From: Haliotis asinina
Taxonomy: Eukaryota > Mollusca > Gastropoda > Lepetellida > Haliotidae
Reading direction: 5' to 3'
Assembly: GCF_037392515.1 (NCBI RefSeq)
Contig: NC_090290.1
Span: 23,767,753 to 23,831,752 of the forward strand
Length of the DNA stretch: 64,000 bases
Below are positions 23,720-36,699 of the stretch, in pieces. The notes under the pieces were generated by a model. It saw only the letters and a program-made list of their open reading frames with translations. It did no database searches and was not told where the DNA came from. Numbering within the stretch: the first letter of the stretch is position 1; every line of letters starts with the position of its first letter. A program made the translations under genes and the position numbers.

Positions 23720-24690
23720 GATGGGTAGCGGGTGTGTCAACCTTGTACACTGATGCAGAGTGGTAGCTTGACCTCACTGAGGCCGCTAATCGTCGATGAA
23801 AGTCCTGGGCAGGGTCATCCCACATCTGAGGAAGGATTGGCAGAGTTCCTGCAGCGTTGCTGAAGGAATCGGATAACTATCGCTCCATTTCATGCTAGAC
23901 ACGTTCGGTGGGTGACAAATCAGGGTTCATGCATGTTAGGGTAACACATTAACATTGTTGCGATCAAGATACTGCTGTTGAACTCAAGCAGAGAGTGATC
24001 TGCCAATAACGGGTTGATACATCACTCTTGGGCCATATTTTGCAAAAACTGTTAAACTGGTAACTTGTAAAACCTCAAAGCAAATCACATCATTTCCCCT
24101 AAATTACATTCATTGTTACCTGCTGCAGCTCTTATCCCTTCCGGGGCGGTTTGGATGCCCTTCGCTCCAAGACCCTGGTTCGAATCCCAACATGTCTAAA
24201 ATGTGCGAAGCCAGTTTCTGGTGTTCCCCGCCAACATATTGCTGGAATGTTGCTTAAAGCGGGTTAAAATCATACTCGCTCACTAACATTTTCCTCATCC
24301 TAGATAATAACCCCGCCACCTCCGAACACAACCCCCTGCCAGAACACGTGGCGCTAGGTAACGTTGCCCTGTGCACCTGCTTCGACGTCATGACCTGCAG
24401 TTCAGTGGAGACAGAATTATGACAATTAAGTGTAAAGAATTCTTCTCAACTCACATTTGCTGTCTGCTCCACTTGAAATGTCAACGTTTTATGATCAGGC
24501 ATCGAAATAGGCCATCAGGCTGGGCGTTTTGAACAGTTGTCGTAGACGATGAGACGTCATAGAACAGTTCTTGCAGTCATACCTCTGTTGCCACGTATGA
24601 TCCAGGCTGTAAGGGTTGAAGGCTGTATCACAGGTGGTTTGAATCTATCGATCCTGACGTGGTGGGCGTCCACCAAGCCGGGTGGTCTAT
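23720..24690 (-). pseudogene. Decayed Tc1/IS630-like transposase, split by a SINE
   Basis: On the minus strand, pieces of a Tc1-type transposase follow each other in the right order but in shifting frames. Near 24,563-24,595 is RGNRGMTARTV, typical of the second DNA-binding helix region, followed by a stop and then RPA*WPISMPDH. A Gly-rich GGGGVII stretch at 24,290-24,335 corresponds to the strand before the second catalytic residue. Near 23,950-24,000 is NNVNVLP, followed by NPDLSPTERV*HEMER (about 23,882-23,930), the block carrying the catalytic Glu. The C-terminal WDDPAQDFHRRLAAS is at about 23,780-23,825. Several stops and at least one frameshift make it non-functional. No second catalytic Asp motif was found. 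A SINE at 24,141-24,290 sits within it. It is unlike the intact element at 52.4 kb, so it belongs to another family. Confidence 0.75.
24141..24290 (+). mobile_element. SINE family A copy, inserted in the transposase relic
   Basis: It has a tRNA-like head with box-B-like GGTTCGAATCC, the body words GTGCGAAGCC and TTTCTGGTGTTCC, the core TATTGCTGGAATGTTGC and an ACTCGCTCAC tail. It separates the Gly-rich segment of the old transposase from its C-terminal half, so it is younger than that element. Confidence 0.85.
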
Positions 24691-24897
24691 AACCTAATTG
24701 TATTGAAAATGACGCCACGGGTACCTACGCTGTTCCTGTTGCCACACAATGGATGACGTGACGCGCCGAGTTACTAGGCTGAAATTTACAAAATCTCTCC
24801 ATCTGTCATATTCCCCAAGGCGTGGCACGTATTCCAGGCAATGAACAGAGGTGTTTGTCAGACTTTTACTTGTTAAGACTGTATTGAGAGGGCACAC

Positions 24898-27119
24898 ATT
24901 TCCCTTTTATCCCTCATGTCGTCATGCAAGTTTTATGCCATTTCACTAATAATCTTACTTGCGTTTCTTAGACCATGTTAACACATTCCTCTGGTTCAAA
25001 TACCAAAATCCATACGTAAGATTACCAATATGAATAAATTCCACTTCACAGTTGGCAATATAATGCCTCTGGGTATATTTAAAGGAAGAAATAATATAAT
25101 CTGATAACTGTTTCTATTATATAAATTTTTATTCCCCTTCCAAAAGTGGAACACTAAGAATCAAGAAAAACAAAGCAAGAAGAGTCACGGGGAGATAACC
25201 CTTCTTCTGCAAATTATCTGTTTCAGCCTTACGTCATGGTTAAGCCTGAAATGCCAGCCAACTCCTGCCAAAGTTTAGCATATTAACCTGACAGAAGCAT
25301 ACCATTGACAAAGGTCATGACATATCAAGATCATATGATTCTATCGTGTGAATGGACTCATCCACCGGCACAGATAATGCTGATTCTAATTATTTGAATG
25401 TGAACACATCAGCTAATCTGGATTTTGTGTCATTTTGTAGCAGTCTGTCATCCTGTATCTCTATTCTCTCAAAATGTGGCATTCGTTTGTCCTTCAGTAT
25501 AGAAGTGGTCCCCATCTTCTCATGTTGGCTACTAGCTAATGGATTGGTGACATATTCGATTTGTTTTATCAGAATTGTTTTATCCAGTGTTTCCTTTGCT
25601 ACAGTAAAAGACATCAAAACCCGGGAAGAAACTTTGTTTGACAACAGAGAAACATGATTTTTAAAATAAAGCACAAATCAACAACACAAGACACCCCAAA
25701 ACATTCACTCACAAATCATAACTTCCAAATAATTACAGTAAATGTGTTCAAGTTCAATGATAAGATCATTATAATGGAATATGCCAAGTTCAAAAGTTTT
25801 CTGAAATTCCTACGATAGGATATGATCCGTTTAAATGGATAAATTCACGAATCTGATTAACACCTCTCTCAAACACCAAGCAGAACAGAAAATTACCTCT
25901 TTACCAATTTTAAAGTGCTTGTTATATTGTATTTGTGATGAAGTGAACATCTTTTGTGCAAACTTCTAACCAAAATTATTAATATCTTTGGAGAGTGTAT
26001 CTGGGAAAAAATACCCAATACAAGATTTTGCAGTTTTGCAGAGGAGGAAGCACATGTTATCATAACTTGGTTGTGAGGAGAGTTGCTTATGATATCAATC
26101 GCTGGATTGTCAGGAACAGGATTCTGTTATGAAATATTGATGACTGTTGATGTAATGACAGACAGACAGACAGTCAGACAAGAAACGAACCGACTCTGAA
26201 CATTGCCATATGCATTTCAAATCAGAGAGTAGTGTCAGTTCTTCCACCAAACATTACACTTCTGAAAAACCTAATGTAGTCATTTGTTTGTCTTTTGAAA
26301 CCTTATAGTCAAGCATATAACCTTTACACAACATTTCACTCGGTGCTATTTTCCTGACATTTCTTCATATATGAAACTCCACCAGAATATCTGGTTTAGC
26401 CATGACAAAAATATCCACTTAAGCTCACCATTTGCGGCTTCCTCAAAGTTCATTCTCGGGGAACAATGCACGAATAGAAATTGCGGATGGCAAATGTATG
26501 CCTCTCTATTAAAGACGCAACAAGTGGAACTTAGATAGAAAGAAAAGAATAGCCTGGAGGTAATGCATAAAACTCGAACTAAAACCAGGCCTCCATCCTC
26601 TGACATGGAATCGATAAGGAACATGGCCGTAGTAGAGTAATGAAGCTGGTTTCCTGGGGTTTGGGGTACACTCTTGAGAATGATAAATGTCAGACAAGCA
26701 GATGTATGGTTAGCCTCAGATCCATAAATGACCAACTTCCATTTTATGCCCACGGAAAAAGATGAAACTTGTGTACAAGGCTAAGCTTTTGTTGTGCTTC
26801 ATTAAAACCTTTCCTGTAACATGCATGTTTATTTAAGTCTTTGATGAGCTGAGTCTTTGTTGGATCACATACTTTCCTTTGTGTTATAAATGTTATGGCT
26901 TCCTCGACTTTTGCTGGATTGAACACTAAACTGTGTGTGGGGCACTGGTTTGTGAAGAACTAAATCAGATTGCATGGGACTTCAATATTTATAGGAAATG
27001 TCTCGGTGTTTAAATGGTTCAGAATGTTGTAGCTGTCAGTAACAATCTTAATCAGTGTGGAGATTTCTGCATCTGCTCGCATCGTCTTCGCTGCTAGGCT
27101 TGTGGTGCATGAATTGGTT
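24898..27119. other. No recognised gene
   Basis: Holds frames of 94-135 codons (25,352-25,674 and 26,346-26,753) with no recognisable domain, and a short GACA repeat. Confidence 0.5.
26157..26182. repeat. (GACA)n short repeat
   Basis: ACAGACAGACAGACAGTCAG. Confidence 0.8.
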
Positions 27120-27300
27120 TTAATCCTCATCGATCTGTACTGTACTTCAGGTGGTTAGATCATCATCAACCTGTACTGATTTTCAGATGGTTAGGTCGTT
27201 TGTAGAGATCTTCATATAGTTTGTAGAGATCTTCGCCTGATTAGTTCCTCATCAGTCTGTACCGATCTTCAGGTGATTCGATCTTCATCTGCTTTCAGTA
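27120..27300. repeat. Degenerate tandem repeat around ATCTGTACTG
   Basis: CTGTACTGTACTTCAGGTGG, CTGTACTGATTTTCAGATGG and CTGTACCGATCTTCAGGTGA recur, with intervening TGTAGAGATCTTC pairs. There is no fixed period. Confidence 0.65.
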
Positions 27301-27513
27301 AAGAAGCCTCAAGCACAGAGCCAAATACACGATATACAAAGCTTCTCCAGCTGATACAAGGCACCATGTTGTACAAGACTCCCTGCGTTGTTTACGGAGC
27401 GGGCAATTACTTTCCAGTTGCCAAGTCACACTCAGGCTCACAGAGGTCCGCCTCGTGTTCATAGACACTGACAACTTTTAGCTATGTCATCTGACATATC
27501 TACCTTTATCACA

Positions 27514-27832
27514 GGGCTGGTGGGTAGCCTAGAGGTCAAAGCCTTCAAGCTTAAGAGACCCGTGAAGGTCCCGGGGTAGAATAGGCATTCAGCAACCCAT
27601 GCTTGCCATAAAAGGCAACTATGCTTGTCGTAAGAGGCGACTAACGGGATCGGGTGGTCAGGCTCGCTGACTTGGTTGACACATGTCATCGGTTTCCCAA
27701 TTGCGCATATCGATGCTCATGTTGCTGATCACTGGATTGTCTGGTCCAGACTCGATTACTTAGAGACCGCCGCCATATAGCTGGAATATTGCTGGGTGCG
27801 GCGTAAAACTAAACTTACTCACTCATTCACGC
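27514..27832 (+). mobile_element. SINE family B, full-length copy
   Basis: At about 320 bp it is longer than family A. The head has box-A-like GGTAGCCTAGAGG. The body is different: GAAGGTCCCGGGGTAGA, AACCCATGCTTGCC, GTCGTAAGAGGCGAC, GGTGGTCAGGCTCGCTGAC, GATCACTGGATTGTCTGG and GACCGCCGCCATATAG. The end, CTGGAATATTGC to GCGGCGTAAAACTAAAC with ACTC repeats, is like family A. Confidence 0.88.
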
Positions 27833-30800
27833 CAAAGAGCAACGTTTGTTTCCCCAAATAATGACAATGTGTCCCTTGACATTAAAGGAACATCGCAAGA
27901 GGCATAAACGTATACTCACAAACAACTGAAACCTTTATCACAAAGGTGACAGGGTAAACTCATGTTGTTCAATGTTCACTGAACCACAGTTATCTACCTT
28001 TACAGCCAGTGTGACTCTCTAATGAGCAGGGGCGGTTAAAGCGTCCATTCGTCATCCTGAAGATCAGAAATACAAACTATAAATGTTCATGACTGAATTA
28101 GCTTTCCCTAGATTCTTGACCCTAACATTGTCAAGATTTGACAAGGAAAACGTTCTGCTGAATCTGGATCTTGAAAATGAAGTTTCACACACTTGGTTTC
28201 ACCGGTCTGTTGTGAGATTCTCCTTTCACTTTAGAGTTAGAAAATCAGTCATGGTGAGGAGAAAGGTAACTACCGCATGATGATAGGCATGAAGACTGCT
28301 GGCATGTTATGCAGGGCCATTGCAAGGCAAATGGGTCGTCATAACTGCGTCATCACCCGTTTAGTTGCCAAACGTAATCAAACCAATGATGTCACGTCAA
28401 TGACATGCATAGACCTCGTTATGATAGTTACCATTGAGTATCCAAAGTTGCAGATCACAAAAATAGTGGGTGGCGCTTAAGTTTTGTGCATGTGTATATA
28501 TACTGGCGTTTCCTGTTCTCGCGGTACTTGCGGATATCGGCTGAAAAAAATAATGGAAACAGTTCTTATAGTATGAATGCTTGTGAAGGGACTCCTCCTC
28601 TAACATCTGCATCTATAAACTGCTTGATACATCAGGTGTATTACCACTCTTGAGCTCGATGAAAAATAAGGTCGTCCGCCACTGACTTAATGAGACATCA
28701 CCTACTCTCGCGACATAACGAGGAAGTAACGTTATGAAGTGTAAAGAAAAGAAATTCTGTGGGAAAAGGCGGGAAAAAGTTATGATTTGTCCATCTTGGT
28801 AGAAACTCACCAATATCCGTTACATGTCAACATTTTGATCATTGACAGACTTGGGCGACTTCCTAGTTACATGTAACTAGTCAATAACGAAAAGAAATCT
28901 TATAAAAAAACTATGGTGTCCAGTTTCAGTAAACAAAACTTCTAATTCCTAACAGCAATATAATCATGGTTACATGTCTGTCAGACTAGAACGGGTTGTC
29001 GTATTCTTCACACAACCACAACAGACAGGTCGCTTGTTCGATATGAACAAATACTTAACTGCCTGACGTAATAATTGATAAAACTTTGCCAAGTTTGGCC
29101 AATCTATTCACTATGATGACATATTTCATGACTTTAATAAAGCTAAAGTAAGATGAAGTATTTATGAAACATCATGCAATTTTCACATCTGAGAAATTAT
29201 GATTCTAAACATCAGTTAACATAAAGTTCCATTACAAACGACCTGTTATGATTGCTTAAGGCACTTTGACCAAAGGTTAAGATTATTTCTCCCTAAACTG
29301 GTTCTAATCTACACAAGCAGGCTATGTGCTCACTGTGGGTGCCGAACGTGCTCTTTACGTGCTATTTACATTCTACTGATATTCATGCGATTCATCCATT
29401 ACACATCAATTCAAACCATAAATAGCTGATAATGTAAAACATCCTTGTTTGCCATAGGAGGGCATTATTTTCTTTATGTAATGATTTCAAAGTTTATTAA
29501 TACGTTCCTTATTTCCAAATTGGCACCATATTTCAAAAATGGTACATTCGGACCACGATTGGAACTAAGCCTCAAACGACGTAGTGTAATCTAAATTAAG
29601 GACACATTAATCCCAATATAGTAGAAAATGGCCCAGATTGAGAGTAGCTGCGCTCCTAGTAGTCTTTGATGTCTAAACGAGGCATAAATGTGTTGGAAAA
29701 CAATATGCCAGAAAATATATGGCCAGTTACAAATTGATCATTTTCTGTCACAGGACATTACTATTACACCGCATGGCGATAATGACTTCAAGAGGCTTCA
29801 AAGGCGATTCCTAAGCTTTTTAATATGCATGCTAGATTCAAATACTGGTCAGATTGAAAATCCGAAAATGTGTTCAGATTTCTCAAATCTTTTCATTATG
29901 TAATATTGATGGGGGAATTACAATTATTTGGAACCTCGCCTTCACCAAATTAATGTTCCTTTTAAATATTCTAGATTTTAATTATTTTCTTCAACTATGT
30001 TGCTCCAAAAGTCTTTTTAACTTTTTAAACAAATTTGTTTGCGCTTGCAAAACATGTTTGTCTTTTTTGCCAATGATGCTTTGCTAGAACAATAGTACAT
30101 GGCAACATTATGTGTGTTTGGATGGTGCTTGTACAGTTCTTTTACGAATAACAACACATCTTAAGTTTTTAGGCATTTATTGAGTCACAGATTTATATGT
30201 ATGCACAAATCAATTCACAAAGACCACACGGGTTTCCCTTTTCAGCTCATTACTATGCACACATCCGCAGATCCCTCAAATTGGAATAACGTTACCAAAT
30301 CTTCGATCACACAAATCGGACATCCTTTTCATTGTATTTGCAATGTCACAGTTGAGTGAACCTATGCTGGATCTGTTGTCTGGTTGTTCTTTACATACTG
30401 CCTTCACCCAGTCGGTGGCCTTTCCTTGTTTCTGGTCTTTCCTATGTGAGGGGTATTGGTCGCCATCGAGCTGTTCCACATGTTCCTCATGTTGGTCATG
30501 GACGTCTAGTGGTTGCAGGTGCTGCCCCTTGCTTCTTCACTTGCTGGAAGCATGTTGAGGTTCTTCTGCCACAGGTTTATGTCATGATCTGTCCTCTTTC
30601 TTTCACAGAGAACTAACGGATGAAATAAGTTGACAATTGTTTCTTCTACTGCTGGAAGCATGATATGGGTCTCCAACTTACATTGTTAGGTTGTGTTGTC
30701 TAAAGAGACCGGAATGCCACTTTCCAGAAGTCTTGAGTGACTTAGGAAGATCACAGCCATTCTTCCTCTAACAACTTCCTTCCTCTGTGTACAATCTCCT

Positions 30801-31748
30801 GGCATCTGATGAAACATGTCGACGTTGCAGCTCCCTGATCAACTGAAAAAAGGAATTACTTGTATTAGATATGAAGTGACTAAACAGAAGACTTTGTGGA
30901 TAAAATGGATTCGACAGAAGAGCATTTAGTAACACTGAGGGTATTAGGGATTTTCCTAGCATTTCAAAAAGTGAACTCATAGTAGGCAAATTGGTGGTAT
31001 TAATGCATCTATTTCTTTTAAAATAAGGATTTTCTACTTAAGGCAAGTACACTTTGTATGAACTTGTGATCAAACTGACGCTGAAATAACTCACAAACTT
31101 AGAAAAATGGACAATGCTCCAAGACAGGTTTTCACATGAACTATTCACACAAGAAAATGTCAGCCTTTGTTGAATCCCGTCTAGTGCACATTTCAGATGG
31201 AACCAAGACAATATTGTAGCACACTTGTGACGCCATTGTAGGAATTCCCCCGGATGAAGGATAACTAATGAAAACGCCATTGCAATTCTTTCTGAATCTT
31301 GTTTCTGTCAAGAGATTACTGCTGAATCTCAATATCCCCACGCCGGATATCCTCATGGTGTAAACAATCCTTCATCGGAGATATTGGCACATGTTGTTTG
31401 AAAGAGCCGAGGAACGTGTTTAGCAATATGTTACATCATGGCCAAGAGTCAAAAGAACAATGCAGAGCGGTTTTGTTGCAAACATATGGAACTATTTTTT
31501 TAAATCTTCAGGAAGCATGACAGACTATTATGGTGTATACATTTTCAGTTAAATATGATACTGCTTTACTGATTTTTTTACGATTTTGAGCATATTTTGT
31601 TTCTTCCAGACATGCCTTAATGTACGCGCACTCGCATCCAATAGATTTTCACACTACTTTTTATCTTCATGCTTTTTTGCATGAAAACATCATAATGGGA
31701 AGTTGACCAAGATTAAGTTAAAACTTATATATCTTTTATATATAACCC
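27833..31748. other. No recognised gene
   Basis: Includes one hydrophilic minus-strand open stretch (about 30,276-30,543), discussed under findings, and a promoter-like patch near 28,706-28,777. Otherwise nothing is seen. Confidence 0.5.

Positions 31749-31832
<84 letters not shown>
31749..31832. repeat. (ACTT)n microsatellite, about 21 perfect units
   Basis: An uninterrupted CTTA run about 84 bases long, probably variable in length between individuals. Confidence 0.97.
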
Positions 31833-33207
31833 TTCACCCAGCCCCGCACATAATAAATTGATTTGGGTCAAGTTTCTTCTTAGGCAGAATCAGTTTCCTT
31901 GAATCTGTTTGCTTCAACTATAGCTAGTAGTTGCAGAATATACTGACAAGCATCATGTTAAATCCTTGTGTTACTCTCTAAGATGCTACACATTGTGAAT
32001 GTGCATGAATATATACGTACAAATGTGAGTGAATGTGCTGTCGGTAACCCAAGGCCCTGTAGCAGGTACTGAAATACACACGTAACCTGACATTTCACGG
32101 CGTACATAGCATGTAAATAACATGACATATACTTGTCTAAGCCTTGAAACTGGTTCCAGTCTCTTCCTGCATGTGCAGTTCATTTCGTAAGCCAACTCTC
32201 AGTGTTAGAACATGTGGCTCTGACCAACCTAAATGTCACACTTTTCCTCCACCAAAATGCCACAGGCCTCTGGCCACAACTTGTGCCGCTTGGGCAAAAT
32301 GACAAAAGTTGAGAACCATGGTGAAGGTGAAATCATTTTAGGTGCAAAGTAGTGTTATGAAATGTCTGGTTTGTTGTGTGGGAATGCTACATTTACATAT
32401 AATTTCATTCGAAGTGTTTTGTCGCTTTAACGACTAACTCGAGGTACAACACAACTGTTATGCTTCAAACATTTACCTCAGAATACGTATGTCCTGAAGA
32501 GGTAAATCTCAAGGTCGCTCATATGTTTGAAGGGGAACTTTCATGGAGTGGAAGTTGCATGTTTTTAACACTGTAGAAGCAACTTTAAGAAAACCATGTC
32601 ACGCATAAGTCTTGCATATATTCATGTAAGACAGGACCTATGGGACTGATATCAGAGGAGGTCGCTTGTATCTCGTGAATCAAGTAAATGGTGATCGACA
32701 GGGCAATTTCAGCGTCGTGGCGATCACTAGAACAGTGGTTTGCCTGGATAAGATCTTGAATCTGTGATACCTAAATCAGATATGTAGATCTACATGACTG
32801 GCTCATTGTTAAGGAGAATTTAAAAGCCTTGATGGTGATTGGTTTATTGGAAACGTCACGTGACACGGCCTTGGAGGAACTTAGATCTTGTTGTAGAGAG
32901 GTGTTGTATCACGGTGAAATATCTTATTTTAATTAGAGTGGCCGACATTTATGCAGAGCATTAAATCACATGCAGGTTGTGAACCAGGGAGACAGCAAGA
33001 CTGATTGGTTCTACAACTCCTGACCCGAAATACATTTATAATGGTAACAAATGCTTTAAAAGTACCTTGATTTTAATACCACTGATTATGAAGAGTCCTA
33101 AAACTAAAAAAATGATATGAAATACAAATATATTGAATGTGTCAATAATCAACCAAACACTTTAGTAAACAATAAAGTTGTTCAGCCATGTGGGACACGG
33201 TTCAAGA
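31833..33207. other. No gene seen
   Basis: Contains only the GTCACGTGAC site noted separately. Confidence 0.5.
32855..32864. promoter_or_regulatory. GTCACGTGAC E-box (TFEB/USF type)
   Basis: A perfect 10-base palindrome around CACGTG with two ATTGG (inverted CCAAT) words in the 20 bases before it. No exon is recognised downstream. Confidence 0.3.
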
Positions 33208-33340
33208 GTGTGTGAGTGAGTTTAGTTTTAACAGGCTTTTAACTATATTCCAGGTGAGAGACTCCGAAAATGGGAACTGAACCCTGCTCTTCGGCGTGAA
33301 AACTGAGCACTTTGACCTCTAGGCTACCCCGCCGTCTCGA
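33208..33340 (-). mobile_element. SINE family A copy
   Basis: The minus strand shows GGTAGCCTAGAGG, CACGCCGAAGAGC, box B GGTTCAGTTCCC, a shortened body and an ACTCACTCACAC tail. Confidence 0.8.
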
Positions 33341-34904
33341 CATAGTCCGAGAGAGTATGATTACTTTTAGAGTATGATTTATAAATCCACATGCACAATG
33401 CCCATTTGTATGTTTGTTAAGGCTGTATTTTGACGACAATAACTTGACGGTGGTCACATTCACATCCAACAGCTATAATATATATGTCAGATTAAATGAC
33501 CTTAAATAACCAATACTGAGGTGATACAATAAACATCTGGATTTACCAAAACCAAACATTAAAGTTTAGAAAAAATAAATCCACAGCACCTGTTGCAATA
33601 AATTCTTACAGCGTTTCAAAATATAAAATGGACATACATGTACTATTTTTTTAAAATTCAAAATAAATCTGGTTGAAACGGATTTGCCTCTTTGACCATT
33701 TGCACAATGGCTAAGAACACATTAAATATTCATATAAAAAGATTGGTGTAGAAATAATACCATCTGGCGTTTTGAACATGTGAGTTTCTGCGGTGTACAG
33801 TCGATATGTGCAGAGTGCCCAAGTAATGTGTGCAGAGCCAATCAGACAACACAAATGGAAGATGCAATGCATCTTACGACTGTTTTTTACTTTTTTCCAT
33901 CAGTCAGTCAGCTGCTCTCTCAGACTCTGCTTCACGGAAAGCGAGACCAGCGTGGGGCACTCTCGTTATGTAAATATGTAGACTACCTACCATTAACCAA
34001 GGCATATTGATAACTAGTAAAAACTCAATCAAATCATGAAGAAATTTACCGGGTTTCAGAGGAAATAGTTTCCTTGTGCATATGTGCCTGCGACCTGTTC
34101 AGAATGATCTAAAAAAAATTAAAAGGCTATTGGAGTTTCCTTGTTTACTGGTTCCTGGGAACTGCTGTCATGGTTCCAAGAGAAAGAATCCAAATGTCTC
34201 CCAGACTAGCCTGGAGTTAATCCTGTGAGGCACTCGGGCTGTTGATTTGAATGAGGTCTGTTGAAAGTGCAACAACCTTCAAAGAATGGCTTTTTTGAAG
34301 GAGCTGAGTGAGTTAATGTTATCCCAATTACTCGTCGTATATTTAGTGAAATTATGAATCCTGTGGTTTTGTATTGCAACAATCATCTTATATACTTCTG
34401 GAAAAACGTTAAGCACTGCATACAGTATATATCCATACCCGGTACCTATTTCAGATAAAATCAGATCTGTAACTATTTTTCAAACAAAGCTTGGCTTTGT
34501 GTACAAAGTGAATTATTCACATTGAGATACAGAAAACAATATAAGTATCTGAAACGCAATGAGTATCTGACAATGGTTTGACAACCCTCCAATCTGATAC
34601 CTGTGTCTCCGTATCCGGCGATGAGACTCAATACCTAGATCATCTGTATATGGAAACATCTGGGACTATCTGGTGGTATCACAGACATTATGAAAATGTC
34701 ACCCGAAGACATAAAAAGAAATGTGGGATAATTAAGAGAAACAAATGGGTGGTACTTAATTATCTGTGTTGGCGCTGTGGGTCTGTTTGTGAGAAGCTGT
34801 ACAACGTTCACACATTCTCACACACAGGATCTTTCCAACTCACTATACTTTATACACTATACTATACTATATTCCATGGCAACCAGTCCTTTTTATTCAA
34901 TCCT
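33341..34904. other. No recognised gene
   Basis: A 136-codon frame at 34,578-34,988 runs into the 32-bp repeat and has no known domain. Confidence 0.5.
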
Positions 34905-35345
34905 ACGGTGTGTGGTTACTGCATGAGTTATCCTGTACAGTGTGTTTTTACTGGTGACTTATCCTGTACAGTGTCTGTTACTGTGTGACTTAGCTTGTAC
35001 AGTTGGTGATTACTGCAGGACAGATCTTGTACAAAGTGATTACTGCATGACAAATCTTGCACAGTGTGTGATTACTGCATGACAAATCTTGTACAGTGTG
35101 TGTTTACTTCATGACATGTACAGATCTTGTACAGTGTGTGACTACTGGATGACAGATCTTGTACAGTGTGTCTACAGCATACTCATCTTGTATAGTGTCT
35201 ATTGCATGACAGGTCTTGTACAGTGTGTGATTATTGTTTGACTTATCTTGTACAGTGTCTGTCTACCGCATAACTCATCTTGTATAGTGTCTGTTTATTG
35301 CATGACAGATCTTGCACAGTGTATGTTTACAGCAAGATAATAATG
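34905..35345. repeat. Minisatellite, about 32-bp unit, degenerate
   Basis: Unit around GATTACTGCATGACAAATCT plus TGTACAGTGTGT; a 32-base step is seen from 35,041 to 35,073. About 12 copies with many indels. Confidence 0.85.
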
Positions 35346-36246
35346 TGTCTGTCACGTAAGTTGTGACTTTTAATTTATGCATTTATTACTGGTATGACAA
35401 CTTTGTTATCACTTGATGAGATTGACAATGCAATGGATCCTGTCTGTCTATATCTCTCATGGCATGCCACGCCTTCTACTGCCCCCCTCTGACAATGGTT
35501 TCATCCAAGAACTTGCTAGTGAATCAGTCAGGTATTATTGTGCCTTACACAGTAACACAGTTGCAGAGATGGGTCTGTAGCATGGTTGAATTGAATATCT
35601 GAAGGCAATTTGGGGTCAGTTAGTCCAATACAACATCCCTGGTTAGGCACATGTCAGTGAGGTATGTGATCGACTGTGTATTGGATTTGAGAAGAATCCT
35701 TGCTGTTACGTTCTAAAGTTACCATCTTTATGATGACTACTGCCCTATATATACTATGACCAAAGTTATTACTTCACATTTAGTACTTTCAACCTGAAAC
35801 CAAAAGCATGACAGCAGTTTCTTGAAATCTTCACATTCAAGTTTTTTTTAAGTCTAAGATTGTATGAGTGGCTTGTTTTCCTGCCTCTCTCTAATTCAGA
35901 CAACTTAGTCAGACTTTGATCTCATTTAATGTTCTTCAGATAAACACTTGCTTCCGGCTTAATGTCACATTTCAATTCCTGTATCAAAATCGAATAATTT
36001 GAACACATTAAACTATTATATCTAAAGTAACATTTATTCATTCTATAACTGTAATAGCATGGTCGACGAGGATTGGGAAGAATATCTTAACACAGGTCAA
36101 GGATGTTTGTCTCATATTTCCTGAATTTTCTCAATTTTGGTTTCCTAACAGAGCTTTATTCAAATTCCAAACTAGAATACTCCCAGCATTATGCTGAGCA
36201 TCGCAATTCTTGTATCTGCAATAGCATTATGGACGGCACATGAATG

Positions 36247-36395
36247 GGTGAGTATATGTTTAGGCCGCTTTTCGCAATATTCACAGAATTGAACCCCAGA
36301 AATGGGCTTCACATGGTGTAGCCATGCGAGGAATTAAACCCGGGTCTTTGGTGTGACAATAGAATGCTTTAACCACAAGGCTGCCCTAACGCTCC
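36247..36395 (-). mobile_element. SINE family A copy
   Basis: The minus strand shows the head, box B GGTTTAATTCC, GTGAAGCCCATTTCTGG, ATATTGCGAAAAGCGGC and a short tail. Confidence 0.82.
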
Positions 36396-36699
36396 TGGTG
36401 GGCAATGCACAGAATGTCCTTTTCATTATTACACATCACAATGTTTGGACACCAGAAACTGTTTCCTGCACCTGATTCTTTCATGATGCTAATGCATTTT
36501 GTTCCGTGATCACAAATGGTAAAGTATTATTTATTCAGTACGTTTTTGTTAATTGATTAGGGATTCATACCACTGTCAGTAATATTATAACACTATCACC
36601 AGGGAACCTGGGAAATTGGTATGGAATCAAACCCATGCCGTCAGCACCATGAGTAAACACCATAACCAATTGTCTGACCACTACCCAAGGTTTAGACCT

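Noticed and set aside
26346..26753. 135-codon minus-strand frame
   Set aside because: No domain; an overlapping frame on the same strand is also open; chance is likely in AT-rich DNA.
34578..34988. 136-codon frame
   Set aside because: Runs into the 32-bp tandem repeat and has no known similarity.
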